Below, piece by piece: positions 52,085-61,480 of a stretch of 64,000 bases of DNA. Made by a program: the position numbers and the translations under genes. Every line of letters begins with the position of its first letter. Position 1 is the first letter of the stretch. Source of the DNA: Paracoccus lichenicola (lineage in GTDB: Bacteria > Pseudomonadota > Alphaproteobacteria > Rhodobacterales > Rhodobacteraceae); NCBI RefSeq assembly GCF_009708075.1, contig NZ_WMBT01000008.1:62001-126000 (forward strand), read 5' to 3'. The notes below the pieces were generated by a model. It made no database searches and was not told the DNA's origin. It saw only the letters and a program-made list of their open reading frames with translations.

Positions 52085-53017
52085 CTATCCTTGCGGAGTC
52101 ATCGCCTTGCGCTGGCGGCTGCGTTCCAGGCCCAGCTGGCGTTCGCGCCAGATGATGGCGATGCCCGCCCCGATCACGAGGGCCGCGCCGGCCAGGACGA
52201 CGCGCGTGGGCGCCTCGCCGAAGACATGCCAGCCGATGGCGATGGCCAGCAGCATCGAGACATATTCGAAGGGCGCCACCAGCGAGGCATCGGCAAAGCG
52301 ATAGGCCGAGGTCAGCATGATCTGCGCCACGCCGCCCAGGATGCCGCTGCCCACCAGCAGCGCGGCGGTCCGCGCGTCGGGCATCACCCAGCCGAAGGGC
52401 AGCGTCAGCAGCCCCAGGATCGTCGAGGTGACGGAAAACCAGAACACGATGGCCGCCGTGCGTTCGTCCTGCACCAGGCGGCGCACGAAGATCTGCGCCA
52501 GCGCCGATCCCACCGCCCCCCCAACGGCGACCACCGCGCCCAAGCTGCGCCAGGGATCGGCGGGCGCGTCCAGCCGCAGCTGCGGCGACAGCACGACCAG
52601 CACCCCGGTCAGCCCGACGCCCACCATGGACAGGCGGAACAGGCGCACGTCCTCGCCCAGGAACATCGCGGCGAAGATGACGACCAGCAAGGGCGCGGCA
52701 TAGCCGATGGCCGTCACCTCGGGAAAGGACAGCAGCGACAAGGCCCAGAAGTTCAGCGCCATGGCGGTGGTGCCCACGATGCCGCGATAGAAATGGCCCA
52801 AGGGGCGGACGGTGCGCAGCCCCACCGACAGCTCGCCGCGAAAGGCCAGCCATGTCAGGATCACCGGGATGGCGAAGATCGAGCGGAAGAAGACCTGCTG
52901 GCCGGGGGGCACGCCGGTCCCTTCCGAGGTGGCCTTGATCATCGCGGCCATGACCGTGAACACCGCCACGCTGGCGCATTTCAGCAGGATGCCCTGCATC
53001 GGATTGGGGTGGGGCAT
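52085..53017 (-). CDS. EamA-family (DMT) transporter
   Basis: 310 residues, about 10 membrane helices in two EamA repeats (KCASVAVFTVMAAMIKATSE; ALAQIFVRRLVQDERTAAIV). Motifs include VFFRSIFAIPVILTWLAFRG, LSLLSFPEVTAIGYAAPLLV, AAMFLGEDVRLFRLSMVGVG and FEYVSMLLAIAIGWHVFGEA. A charged C-terminal tail (RERQLGLERSRQRK) is cytoplasmic. ATG 53017 (MPHPNPMQGILLKC) gives the normal family length. Relatives export metabolites; the substrate is unknown. It stands alone, 102 bp from the hydrolase gene upstream on the same strand. Confidence 0.85.
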   Translation of the reverse strand: MPHPNPMQGILLKCASVAVFTVMAAMIKATSEGTGVPPGQQVFFRSIFAIPVILTWLAFRGELSVGLRTVRPLGHFYRGIVGTTAMALNFWALSLLSFPEVTAIGYAAPLLVVIFAAMFLGEDVRLFRLSMVGVGLTGVLVVLSPQLRLDAPADPWRSLGAVVAVGGAVGSALAQIFVRRLVQDERTAAIVFWFSVTSTILGLLTLPFGWVMPDARTAALLVGSGILGGVAQIMLTSAYRFADASLVAPFEYVSMLLAIAIGWHVFGEAPTRVVLAGAALVIGAGIAIIWRERQLGLERSRQRKAMTPQG

Positions 53018-53118
53018 GGGGAACCGTCCGTGTCGGGCGCCCCCTGTTAGGACGCCCCGCGCCGGGCCACAAGGGGCGGCTTGCAGGCCCTGCAGGTCCT
53101 GTGGCCGGGATGGGGGCG

Positions 53119-54807
53119 TCAATCGCCCCCGGATTGCAGCGCCAGCAGATGCGCCCGCAGCCGCTCCAGCCCCGCCACGTCCCAGCCTTGGGGCTGCGTG
53201 ACCGCCATCCAGGGGGCGATGTGGTCCTCATGGGCGTAAAGATGCCCGTGCCCCATCGGCACGTGCAGCGCCAGCGCCATGTCCAGGGCCAGTTGCAGGA
53301 AGCTGACGATGGGATACCAGTGCAGGTCCGGGGACACGTCGGGACCGCGCGGCGCGCTCATCCAGTCGGGGCGGCGCCAGACCGATCCGGTGTTGAAGAA
53401 CACGATGGGGTCGCTGGCATATTGCAGATAGACGATGCGGATCCCGCCCCAGGGATCCCCCACCGACAGCCCCTGCCGCCCGTTCGTGAAGCGCACCGTC
53501 TGCCCCCGTTCCATCCGGGGCAGCCATTCGGGGGACGCGGGGTCGCGTTCCCGCGTCAGCGTTTGCCACAGCGGGCTGACGAAGGGCGGCCCGACCCACA
53601 GCGCGCCCGCGAAGGGCTGGTCGATCATCTCGGACAGGCGCAAGGACTGCTGCGAGCTGTAGGCGCCCAGGCTGAGACCGTACAGATACAGTTCCGGTCG
53701 GTCCGCCTCGGGCAGGGTCAGCCAGTGGCGGCGCACGGCGCTGAACAGGGCGCGGCCGGCCTCGGCGGAATATTCGGGTTCGACCAGCAGGGAAATCCAG
53801 CTTTGCAGATAGGAATACTGGATCGCCACCGTCGCCACGTCGCCGCGGTGCAGGTATTCCAGCGTGGTCATCGCCGCAGGATCCAGCCAGCCGGTGCCGG
53901 TGGGCATGGCGACCACCAGGACGCTACGGTCGAACCCGCCGATGCGGTCCAGTTCGGCCACGGCCAGGGCGGCGCGGTCCTCGGCCGTGTCGGCGGCGTT
54001 GAGGCCCACATAGGCGCGCAGGGGCTGCATGGTGCTGCCGCCCGTGACGGCGGCGATGGCCTGGGCCGTGGGGGTGGTGGCGACATAGCTGCGGCCTTCG
54101 CGGCCCAGATCCTCCCACGCGACCAGGGATGCGGGGCTGCCGGGCAGCAGGGGATCGGCGGGCGGCAGGATGTCGGGCGGGATCACCGCGTCCAGCGTGC
54201 GGGCCGATGTGTCGGCCATGCGGATGAAGCCGCTGAACAGCACGCCATTGGCCAGCGACCACAGCAGGATGCCGCCGATGATCAGCCCCAGCAGATGCGC
54301 GGCGCGGCGCGGCACCAGCCAGGCGATGCGCCGGATCAGCCGGCGGACCAGCAAGGCGATCAGCTTGCCCCCGGCCAGCAGGACCGCCGCCACCGCCAGG
54401 GCGATGGCGCCGATCATCAAGGGCAGGCCGGGCGGCGCAAGCGCCATGCCCATCGGCGCGCGGATGGAATTCTGCCAGTCGGTCGCCCGCGCCAGGAAAA
54501 GCCCCACGATCAGCGCCGCCGCCGTGGCGAAGGCCAGCAGCAACCCCCGCCCGGTCCGCCCCCCGATCAGCGGCAGTTCCAGCGTGACCCAGATCCAGCG
54601 GCCCAGCACCGCGACGCCATAGCCCGACGCGAAGCAGACCCCGGCCAGCACGCCCTGCACCCCCTGGCCGCGCGGGATCAGGCTGGGGGTCAGGGAGGCC
54701 GCCATGAACAGCGCGCCCAGCACCAGCCCCATGCCCGAGACGTTTCCCGCGATGCGGCGCAGGGCAGAAGGCCGGTCGGCGGTCGGGGGATGATCCGGTC
54801 TTTTCAT
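53119..54807 (-). CDS. membrane-bound alpha/beta-hydrolase family protein
   Basis: 562 residues. The first ~200 residues contain about five membrane helices (MGLVLGALFMAASLTPSLIP, LLLAFATAAALIVGLFLARA, LMIGAIALAVAAVLLAGGKL, LLGLIIGGILLWSLANGVLF). The soluble C-terminal domain (PF10081/Abhydrolase_9-like) has YVGLNAADTAEDRAALAVAE, RSVLVVAMPTGTGWLDP, ELYLYGLSLGAYSSQQSLRL with the GxSxG-like nucleophile turn GLSLG, and ASDPIVFFNTGSVWRRP. ATG 54807 gives the standard family start (LxPSLIPR about 40 residues in). The role may be in envelope lipid metabolism; unproven. Confidence 0.75.
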   Translation of the reverse strand: MKRPDHPPTADRPSALRRIAGNVSGMGLVLGALFMAASLTPSLIPRGQGVQGVLAGVCFASGYGVAVLGRWIWVTLELPLIGGRTGRGLLLAFATAAALIVGLFLARATDWQNSIRAPMGMALAPPGLPLMIGAIALAVAAVLLAGGKLIALLVRRLIRRIAWLVPRRAAHLLGLIIGGILLWSLANGVLFSGFIRMADTSARTLDAVIPPDILPPADPLLPGSPASLVAWEDLGREGRSYVATTPTAQAIAAVTGGSTMQPLRAYVGLNAADTAEDRAALAVAELDRIGGFDRSVLVVAMPTGTGWLDPAAMTTLEYLHRGDVATVAIQYSYLQSWISLLVEPEYSAEAGRALFSAVRRHWLTLPEADRPELYLYGLSLGAYSSQQSLRLSEMIDQPFAGALWVGPPFVSPLWQTLTRERDPASPEWLPRMERGQTVRFTNGRQGLSVGDPWGGIRIVYLQYASDPIVFFNTGSVWRRPDWMSAPRGPDVSPDLHWYPIVSFLQLALDMALALHVPMGHGHLYAHEDHIAPWMAVTQPQGWDVAGLERLRAHLLALQSGGD

Positions 54808-54910
54808 GGGCCGATCAGGGCCGATCGCGCGGGCCGCGTCAACCGCCTTCGACGCGCCCGATCCGCAGGGCCGGCGGCCAGGACCGGCGCTGCCTGGAAG
54901 GGGCGGGGCG

Positions 54911-54992
54911 GGCGCCGGCCTCTCGTGGTCGCGGGGTTGCACCGTCGCGTGGCGGGCGGGGAAAACGCCAGCCGCGTTTTCTTGTCCCGCCC
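54911..54992. repeat. GC-rich intergenic element, type B copy 3
   Basis: TCGTGGTCGCGGGGTTGC, then ACCGTC, then the hairpin GGGCGGGGAAAACGC / GCGTTTTCTTGTCCCGCCC. It is the close relative of 47975-48079 and follows the soxG stop by 12 bases on the minus strand, so it may end the sox operon transcript. Confidence 0.7.
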
Positions 54993-55004
54993 GTTCACCG
55001 CCCC

Positions 55005-55535
55005 TTACAGGCCCGCCGCGATCTCCTGCCGGACCTGCGCCAGCAAGGACCGGACATGCGGGGCGAAGCTGCGCCACACGTCCATGCGGAAATCGGCCGG
55101 GCCGTCACGCCACAGGACGACGGTTGCGCTGTCGAAGACCGTGCGGGCCGCCGTGCCCACGGGCATCGCCGCGACATTGCGCGGGCAGCAGGCCGCCAGC
55201 AGGTCCAGCACGGCGGGACCGGACAGGCGCAGCGTGACCTCTCGGTCGCTGATGTCCACCAGGCTGTGGGGCGCATCGGCATAGACCGCGCGCGCCGGAC
55301 TTGCCAGGTCGGTCCCCTCGGGCGCGGTCAGCAGCCATTCGTCGGGACCAAGGCACAGCGCCTCGGTTCCGTTGGCGACGGCGCGGGCGCCCACGCGGGC
55401 GGGCAGGTCCAGGCCAAGCGCCTGCGCCAGCGTGGCCCGGTGCGCGGGCTTGACGCGCAGCGACAGGCGCAAGGCGGGGACCACATCCTCGACCAGGACG
55501 GGCGAGGCGTCGAAGTGATGCTTCTGGTTGGTCAT
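55005..55535 (-). CDS. soxG: sarcosine oxidase gamma subunit
   Basis: 176 residues. The GcvT-like small subunit of heterotetrameric sarcosine oxidase. PVLVEDVVPALRLSLRVKPA, LGPDEWLLTAPEGT, HSLVDISDREVTLRLSGPAV and RTVFDSATVVLWRDGPADFR are standard SoxG segments. It starts 12 bp after the soxA stop and is last in the operon soxB-soxD-soxA-soxG. It supports assembly of the alpha-subunit folate domain. Confidence 0.92.
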   Translation of the reverse strand: MTNQKHHFDASPVLVEDVVPALRLSLRVKPAHRATLAQALGLDLPARVGARAVANGTEALCLGPDEWLLTAPEGTDLASPARAVYADAPHSLVDISDREVTLRLSGPAVLDLLAACCPRNVAAMPVGTAARTVFDSATVVLWRDGPADFRMDVWRSFAPHVRSLLAQVRQEIAAGL

Positions 55536-55547
55536 CGTCGCTTCTCC

Positions 55548-58523
55548 TTACGCCTTCAGCCGCGCGTTGTCGGGGTCATAGAACACGGTCGAGGTGACGC
55601 GCGCCTTGCGCACCCCGTCCGGCATGGGGATGAACACCGTCTCGCCCATCCGGTCGAACCCGCCCTCGATCACCGCCATGGCGATGGGGTGGCCCATGGT
55701 GGACTGATAGGACGAGGTGACGTGCCCCACCATCCGCATGGGCTTCGGCTGGTCCGGATCCAGCACGATCTGCGCGCCCTCTTGCAGCAGGCTGCCGTCC
55801 TCGGTCAGCAGGCCGACCAATTGCTTGCGGCCCTTTGCCACGATGTCGGGGCGCGACAGGGACCGCTTGCCCACGAAGTCGCGCTTGGCCTTGCCGACGG
55901 CCCAGTCCAGGCCCGCGTCTTGCGGGGTCACGGTGCCGTCGGTGTCCTGGCCCACGATGATGTAGCCCTTTTCGGCGCGCAACACGTGCATCGCCTCGGT
56001 GCCATAGGGGGTGATGTCGTGGGGCTTTCCGGCCTCCATCAGCGCGGTCCACAGGGCCAGGCCGTGGCGGGCGGGAACGTTGACCTCGAACCCGACCTCT
56101 CCAGTGAAGGACAGGCGGAACAGGCGGGCGGGCAGGCCCGCCACGGTGCATTCCGCGCAGGACATGTGCGGGAAGTCGTCCCAGTCCACGCCCTGGACCA
56201 GCGGCTTCAACATCGCCAGCACGTTCGGCCCGTTCAGCGCGACCGTCGCCCATTGTTCCGTGGTCGAGGTCAGCCACACGTCAAGCTCGGGCCATTCGGT
56301 CTGCAGGTAATCCTCCATCATCGTCAACACGCGCGCCGCGCCGCCGGTGGTGGTGGTGACGTGGAACAGATCCGGGGACAGCCGCCCGATCACGCCGTCG
56401 TCCCGGATGAAGCCGTCCTCGCCCAAGAGCAACCCGTAACGGCAGCGGCCCGGCGCGAGCTTGGTCCAGGGGTTCGTGTACATGCGGTTCATGAACTCGA
56501 CCGCATCCGGCCCCGCGACCTCGATCTTGCCCAGGGTGGACGCGTCGAAGATCCCCAGCGAGGCCCGCGTGGCTTTGCATTCGCGCAGCACGGCGGCGTG
56601 CATGTCCTCTCCGGCGCGCGGGAAATACCAGGCGCGGCGCCATTGGGCGACCGGTTCGAAGACCGCGCCGTTCGCCTCGGCCCAAGGGTCGATGGGGGTC
56701 TTGCGGGTCAGTTGGAACGTCTCGCCCCGCAGGTAGCCGCAGAAGGCGCCGAAGCTGGTGGGCGTATAGGGCGGGCGGAAGGTGGTCAGGCCCACCTGCG
56801 GCGGCGCCTTGCCCAGGGCGTCGGCGGCGATCATCAAGCCGTTGATGTTCGACATCTTGCCCTGGTCGGTCGCCATGCCGTTGGTGGTGTAGCGCTTCAC
56901 ATGCTCGATCGACCGCATCCCCTCGCGCACGGCCAGGCGGATGTCCTTGGCGGTCACGTCGTTCTGGAAGTCGATGAAGGCGCGCGCGCGGCCCGGATTG
57001 CCGTCGGTCGGCAGTTCGGTGTGGCTGACCCCGGTGCCGGGGCGGTCGTTCGCCACGGCGAAGCTGGTGCCGTGACCCGCGCGGCCCAGGCCTTCCAGCG
57101 CGCGCAGGCCCGCCGCCGCGCCGTCCGCCAGAGCGGGTTCGTAACCCCACAGGCCCCGGCCCGCGCCCGCGATCTCGACATCTTCGGTCTTGCGGTCGGG
57201 CAGGAAGGTCTGGCCGTCCCAGGCCAGCGATCCCTTGGTGTGCGAAAACAGATGCAGCGAGGGCGTCCAGCCGCCGCACATCAGCAGGCAGTCGCAGGCG
57301 ATGTCGCGGCCCGCGCCGACATGGGTGCCGCGCACGGGAGCGGCGCGGACGGATTTCACGCGCAGACGGCCCTTGGTGGTGGTGACGGTATGGCCCGCCA
57401 GCACCTTGATCCCGCGCTTGCGGGCGGCGTCCAGCAGGTCGGGACGCACCGTGTCGCGGGTGTCGATGATCGCCGCCACGCGGGCGCCATTGTCGGCCAG
57501 GTCGAAGGCCGCATACCAGGCGCTGTCATGGCTGGTCACGACCGCCGGGGCATCGCCCACGCGGACGCCGTACTTGTGCAGATAGGTCTGCGCGGCCCCG
57601 GCCAGCATCACGCCGGGACGGTCGTTGCCGTCGAAGACCAGCGGCTTTTCCAGCGCGCCCTGCGCCAGCACCACCTGGCCCGCCCGCACCCGCCACATGC
57701 GTTCGCGCGGGGCGCCCTTGGGCGGGCTGTCCAGGTGATCGGTCAGCCGCTGGCAAAGGCCCACCATGTTCTGGTGATAGTATCCGATCGCCGTGGTCCG
57801 CGTCATCAGCCGCACGCCCGCCGCGCGCAGGCGGCCCAGTTGCGCCTCGATCCAGTCCCAGGCAGGCTTGCCGTCGATCTGGACGCCCGGATCGGACAGC
57901 AGCGATCCGCCCATCTCCGGGTTCTCATCGACCAGCGTCACGTCCGCGCCCGACTGCGCCGCGGCCAGCGCCGCCGCGATCCCGGCAGGGCCAGCGCCTA
58001 CGATCAGCACGTCGGTATGCAGATAGCGGCTGGCATAATGGTCGGGGTCCGTTTCCGTGGGCGACTTGCCGAGGCCTGCCGCGCCCCGGATCACGGGTTC
58101 GTAAACCTTGTCCCAGAAGGACTTCGGCCACATGAAGGTCTTGTAATAGAAGCCTGCCGAGAACAGCATGTAGGCCCGGTCGTTGATCGCGCCCATGTCG
58201 AAGGACAGCGACGGCCACTTGTTCTGGCTTTCCGTCACCAACCCGGCGCGCAGTTCCTGGACGGTGGCGCGCGTGTTCGGCTCGAACCGGCCCGGCCCGC
58301 GGCTGGTCCCGATCAGGGCGTTCGGCTCCTCGGACCCGGCCGTGACCGCGCCGCGCGGGCGGTGATACTTGAAGGACCGGCCCATCAGGTGGACGCCGTT
58401 GGCCAGCAGGGCGGATGCCACCGTGTCGCCGCGCAGACCGGGGTAGGTCTTGCCGTCGAAGGTGAACGACACGGGGGCGGAGTGATCGACGCGGCCCTTG
58501 CCCGGAATGCGATAGCGGCTCAT
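55548..58523 (-). CDS. soxA: sarcosine oxidase alpha subunit
   Basis: 991 residues, the usual length. It opens with a 2Fe-2S ferredoxin-like fold (Fer2_4; KTYPGLRGDTVASALLANGV, HRPRGAVTAGSEEPNALI). The NAD-binding Rossmann core is VLIVGAGPAGIAAALAAAQS, with VVLAQGALEKPLVFDGNDRP and LLMCGGWTPSLHLFSHTKGS. Then comes SDFQNDVTAKDIRLAVREG-like material with the C-terminal aminomethyltransferase (GCV_T) domain (RASLGIFDASTLGKIEVAGP, VALNGPNVLAMLKPLVQGVD). It passes the methyl carbon to tetrahydrofolate. ATG 58523 overlaps the soxD stop (ATGA). Confidence 0.95.
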   Translation of the reverse strand: MSRYRIPGKGRVDHSAPVSFTFDGKTYPGLRGDTVASALLANGVHLMGRSFKYHRPRGAVTAGSEEPNALIGTSRGPGRFEPNTRATVQELRAGLVTESQNKWPSLSFDMGAINDRAYMLFSAGFYYKTFMWPKSFWDKVYEPVIRGAAGLGKSPTETDPDHYASRYLHTDVLIVGAGPAGIAAALAAAQSGADVTLVDENPEMGGSLLSDPGVQIDGKPAWDWIEAQLGRLRAAGVRLMTRTTAIGYYHQNMVGLCQRLTDHLDSPPKGAPRERMWRVRAGQVVLAQGALEKPLVFDGNDRPGVMLAGAAQTYLHKYGVRVGDAPAVVTSHDSAWYAAFDLADNGARVAAIIDTRDTVRPDLLDAARKRGIKVLAGHTVTTTKGRLRVKSVRAAPVRGTHVGAGRDIACDCLLMCGGWTPSLHLFSHTKGSLAWDGQTFLPDRKTEDVEIAGAGRGLWGYEPALADGAAAGLRALEGLGRAGHGTSFAVANDRPGTGVSHTELPTDGNPGRARAFIDFQNDVTAKDIRLAVREGMRSIEHVKRYTTNGMATDQGKMSNINGLMIAADALGKAPPQVGLTTFRPPYTPTSFGAFCGYLRGETFQLTRKTPIDPWAEANGAVFEPVAQWRRAWYFPRAGEDMHAAVLRECKATRASLGIFDASTLGKIEVAGPDAVEFMNRMYTNPWTKLAPGRCRYGLLLGEDGFIRDDGVIGRLSPDLFHVTTTTGGAARVLTMMEDYLQTEWPELDVWLTSTTEQWATVALNGPNVLAMLKPLVQGVDWDDFPHMSCAECTVAGLPARLFRLSFTGEVGFEVNVPARHGLALWTALMEAGKPHDITPYGTEAMHVLRAEKGYIIVGQDTDGTVTPQDAGLDWAVGKAKRDFVGKRSLSRPDIVAKGRKQLVGLLTEDGSLLQEGAQIVLDPDQPKPMRMVGHVTSSYQSTMGHPIAMAVIEGGFDRMGETVFIPMPDGVRKARVTSTVFYDPDNARLKA

Positions 58524-58813
58524 TCTGCGGCCTCGTTGGTCAGAGGAGGACGGGGCAGCCCCGCCTTGTAGGTCATCAGGAAACGGTCGCTGACCGTGTC
58601 GCGCAGGGCGTTGAAGAAGCGCCCGCAACCGACATGCCGCCAGCGTTCGTAATGCGGCCCGCGCGCGTTGGTGCGGATGAACAGGAAGTCGCGCCATTCC
58701 TCGTCCGACAGCGTGGACGGATCGGCGGGCCGGGCGATATGCGCCTCGCCCGCATAGGTGAATTCCAGCTCGGGCAGGGTGTCTTCGCAATAAGGGCAGT
58801 GGATCAGCAGCAT
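58520..58813 (-). CDS. soxD: sarcosine oxidase delta subunit
   Basis: 97 residues. MLLIHCPYCEDTLPELEF carries C6 and C9, and HVGCGRFF carries H60 and C63. Together they form the zinc site of the delta subunit. PSTLSDEEWRDFLFIRTNAR is the conserved core. It is placed 10 bp after soxB and overlaps soxA by 4 bases. Confidence 0.93.
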   Translation of the reverse strand: MLLIHCPYCEDTLPELEFTYAGEAHIARPADPSTLSDEEWRDFLFIRTNARGPHYERWRHVGCGRFFNALRDTVSDRFLMTYKAGLPRPPLTNEAAE

Positions 58814-58823
58814 GGCGGGTTCC

Positions 58824-60077
58824 TCAATGCGCGACGGCGGCGGCGGCGGCCTCGTCGATCAGCCGCCCGGTGGTGAAGCGTTCCAGCGTGAAGGGCGCGT
58901 TCAGCGGGTGCGGCTCGTCGCGGGCGACGGTGTATGCCAGCAGATGCGCCGCCCCCGGCGTGGCCTTGAAGCCGCCCGTGCCCCAACCGCAGTTGACGTA
59001 AAGGCCCTTGACCGGCGTCTTGCCCAGGATGGCGCTGCGGTCGGGCGTCACGTCCACGATGCCGCCCCATTTGCGCAGCATCCGCATCCGGGTGAAGATC
59101 GGAAACACCTCGCAGATCGCGGCCACGGTGTGTTCGATCAGCGGCAACCCGCCGCGTTGGGAATAGCTGGTGTATTGGTCGGTCCCGGACCCGATCACCA
59201 GTTCGCCCTTGTCGGACTGGCTGATATAGGCGTGGACGGTGTTCGACATGACCACGCAGGGGAAGATCGGCTTGACCGGCTCGCTGACCAGGGCCTGCAA
59301 CGGAAAGCTTTCCAGCGGCATCCGCAGCCCGGCGCTGTCCATTACCACGCTGGTATTGCCCGCCGCCGACACCGCGACCTTACGCGCGCGGATGAAGCCC
59401 TTGGCCGTGTCGACGCCGATCACCGCCCCGTCCGGCCCGCGCCGGATCGCGTTCACCGCGCAGTTCTGGATGATGTCCACGCCGCGCGCCGCCGCCGCGC
59501 GGGCATAGCCCCAGGCCACCGCGTCGTGCCGCGCCGTGCCCGCGCGCATCTGCAAGGCCGCGCCCACCACCGGATAGCGCGCGTCGGGCGAGATGTTCAG
59601 CGGCGGGCAGAAGGCCTTGGCTTCTTCCCTGGTCAGCCAGCGGTTGTCCACGCCGTTCAGCCGGTTCGAGTTCACGTGCCGCTGGAAGGACTGCACGTCA
59701 TGGGTGTTGTGCGCCAGCATCATCACGCCGCGCTTGGAATACATGACGTTGTAGTTCAGCTCCTGGGACAGGTTGTCCCACAGGTCCAGCGCGTGATCGT
59801 AAAGCTTGGCGCTTTCGTCATACAGATAGTTCGACCGGATGATCGTGGTGTTGCGGCCCGTGTTGCCGCCGCCCAGCCACCCCTTGTCGATCACCGCGAC
59901 ATTGGTGATGCCGTGTTCCTTGGCCAGATAGTATGCCGCGCCCAACCCGTGCCCGCCCGCGCCGACGATCACCACGTCGTATTCGGCCTTTGGCTGGCTG
60001 TCCGGCCATTGCGCGCGCCAGCCCTTGTGGCCGTTGAGCGCCTGTTTCAGCAGCGAGAAGCCAGAGAAATGGGTCAT
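58824..60077 (-). CDS. soxB: sarcosine oxidase beta subunit
   Basis: 417 residues. A DAO-type flavoprotein holding FAD and, in known enzymes, covalent FMN. YDVVIVGAGGHGLGAAYYLA is the FAD motif. NTGRNTTIIRSNYLYDESAK is a hallmark of SoxB, and GNTSVVMDSAGLRMPLESFP and NCGWGTGGFKATPGAAHLLA are the later FAD contacts. It oxidises sarcosine to glycine with H2O2 and formaldehyde or methylene-THF. It is the first gene of soxBDAG, starts at ATG 60077, and has 102 bp to the divergent regulator at 60180. Confidence 0.95.
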   Translation of the reverse strand: MTHFSGFSLLKQALNGHKGWRAQWPDSQPKAEYDVVIVGAGGHGLGAAYYLAKEHGITNVAVIDKGWLGGGNTGRNTTIIRSNYLYDESAKLYDHALDLWDNLSQELNYNVMYSKRGVMMLAHNTHDVQSFQRHVNSNRLNGVDNRWLTREEAKAFCPPLNISPDARYPVVGAALQMRAGTARHDAVAWGYARAAAARGVDIIQNCAVNAIRRGPDGAVIGVDTAKGFIRARKVAVSAAGNTSVVMDSAGLRMPLESFPLQALVSEPVKPIFPCVVMSNTVHAYISQSDKGELVIGSGTDQYTSYSQRGGLPLIEHTVAAICEVFPIFTRMRMLRKWGGIVDVTPDRSAILGKTPVKGLYVNCGWGTGGFKATPGAAHLLAYTVARDEPHPLNAPFTLERFTTGRLIDEAAAAAVAH

Positions 60078-60179
60078 GGGGGGCGAACCTTTTGCGGCGA
60101 TTCCGGGTTGAACCGAAAATGCCAGAAAGCCGCCCGCGCCGACTGGATCCCTGCGCCAGGGTGGTGTTACATTTGCGTC

Positions 60180-61175
60180 ATGCGCGACATGCCCGCCCCC
60201 AGTGATTCCCTGCGCCTGCGCGTCGGCTTTCTGCTGGCGCGGCGCTTTACCCTGTCGGCCTTCGCCAATTTCGTGGACGTGCTGCGGCTGGCCGCCGACG
60301 AGGGCGACCGGTCCCGCCCGATCCGCTGTTCCTGGCGGGTGCTGGCGACATCCTCGCAGCCGGTGCAGTCAAGCTGCGGCATCAGTGTCACCCCGGACGA
60401 GAAGCTGGGCGATCCGGCGCGCTTCGACTATATCGTCGTGGCGGGCGGGTTGATCGACGAGATCGAGCGGCTGGACCCGGATTACACCGCCTTCCTGCAC
60501 CGCGCGGCCCGTGCGGGCGTGCCGCTGGTCGGCGTCTGCACCGGTGCCTTCATCCTGCACCGGGCCGGGCTGATGAACGGATACCGCTGCTGCGTCAGCT
60601 GGTTCCACCACGAGGATTTCCTGGAACAGTTCGACGGCTTGCGCCCGGTGTCCGACCGCATCTTCGTGGTGGACCGCGACCGGCTGACCTGTTCGGGCGG
60701 AGCCAGTTCCGCGCATCTGGCGGCCTTTCTGGTGGACCGCCACATCGGCCGGGCTGCGGCGCAGAAAAGCCTGCACATCATGATCATCGACGAGGCGATG
60801 GACGGGGGCGACCCCCAACCCGGCCTGCCGCTGGAGTTGAAGACCGACGACCCCCTGGTCCGCCGCGCCCTGCTGATGCTGCAGCAAAGCCTGGACACGC
60901 CCCCCGCCGTGGCCGATGTCGCCGCCCAGTTGCAGGTCAGCCGCCGCAAGCTGGAACGCCACTTCGCCGCATCCCTGTCCCTGTCCCCATCCGAGGCCTT
61001 CATGCGCGTCCGCCTGTCCCAGGTGCGGATGCTGCTGGCCCGCCCCGACCGCACGGTCAGCCAGATCGCCGCCGAGACAGGCTTTTGCGACGCGTCCCAC
61101 CTGATCCGCGTGTTCCGCGACGTGATGGGCGTGACGCCGGAACAGTGGCGGAAGGGGGCGAGGGAGGGGATTTGA
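60180..61175 (+). CDS. GlxA/FtrA-type AraC regulator, probable controller of soxBDAG
   Basis: 331 residues. The N-terminal DJ-1/PfpI-like domain (~1-190) has RFTLSAFANFVDVLRLAADE, FDYIVVAGGLIDEIERLDPD and VPLVGVCTGAFILHRAGLMN with the nucleophile-elbow Cys (VCTGAF). The C-terminal AraC helix-turn-helix (~225-325) has VADVAAQLQVSRRKLERHFA and RTVSQIAAETGFCDASHLIR VFRD. ATG 60180 is used, as the domain starts right after it. It is divergent from soxB over 102 bp. Related regulators (GbdR, SouR) activate glycine betaine and sarcosine genes, so the same role is likely. Confidence 0.85.
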   Translation: MRDMPAPSDSLRLRVGFLLARRFTLSAFANFVDVLRLAADEGDRSRPIRCSWRVLATSSQPVQSSCGISVTPDEKLGDPARFDYIVVAGGLIDEIERLDPDYTAFLHRAARAGVPLVGVCTGAFILHRAGLMNGYRCCVSWFHHEDFLEQFDGLRPVSDRIFVVDRDRLTCSGGASSAHLAAFLVDRHIGRAAAQKSLHIMIIDEAMDGGDPQPGLPLELKTDDPLVRRALLMLQQSLDTPPAVADVAAQLQVSRRKLERHFAASLSLSPSEAFMRVRLSQVRMLLARPDRTVSQIAAETGFCDASHLIRVFRDVMGVTPEQWRKGAREGI

Positions 61176-61222
61176 GCGTATTGATTTTTGGTATATGTTG
61201 GTATTGCATAAGGGGGTGAGCC

Positions 61223-61480
61223 ATGCCGCGCAACACATCCGTTTCTTTGGGCGATCATTTCGCCAGCTTCATTGACGCACAGGTGCAAGGCGGCCGCTAT
61301 GGTTCGGCCAGCGACGTGGTGCGTGCAGGGCTGCGGCTGCTTGAGGAACACGAGGCCAAGGTAAAGGCCTTGCAAGACGCATTGATCGCGGGCGAGGAAT
61401 CGGGAGAGCCGCGCGAGTTCGATGACAAGGCATTCCTTGCCCGGATGCACGACAAATACGCCAAGCGGCATGATGGCTAA
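61223..61480 (+). CDS. ParD-type antitoxin
   Basis: 85 residues. MPRNTSVSLGDHFASFIDAQ and VQGGRYGSASDVVRAGLRLL match the ribbon-helix-helix start of ParD/CopG antitoxins; EEHEAKVKALQDALIAGEES is the toxin-binding helix. GGGGGTG precedes ATG 61223. A pair of GGTAT direct repeats at 61191-61205 may be its operator. The stop overlaps the toxin start. Confidence 0.88.
   Translation: MPRNTSVSLGDHFASFIDAQVQGGRYGSASDVVRAGLRLLEEHEAKVKALQDALIAGEESGEPREFDDKAFLARMHDKYAKRHDG

Noticed and set aside
55056..58571. A 1171-residue plus-strand frame opposite soxA
   Set aside because: It has no recognisable domain and a Gly/His/Arg-rich composition. soxA on the other strand is complete with conserved motifs; high GC at third positions leaves the opposite frame open.
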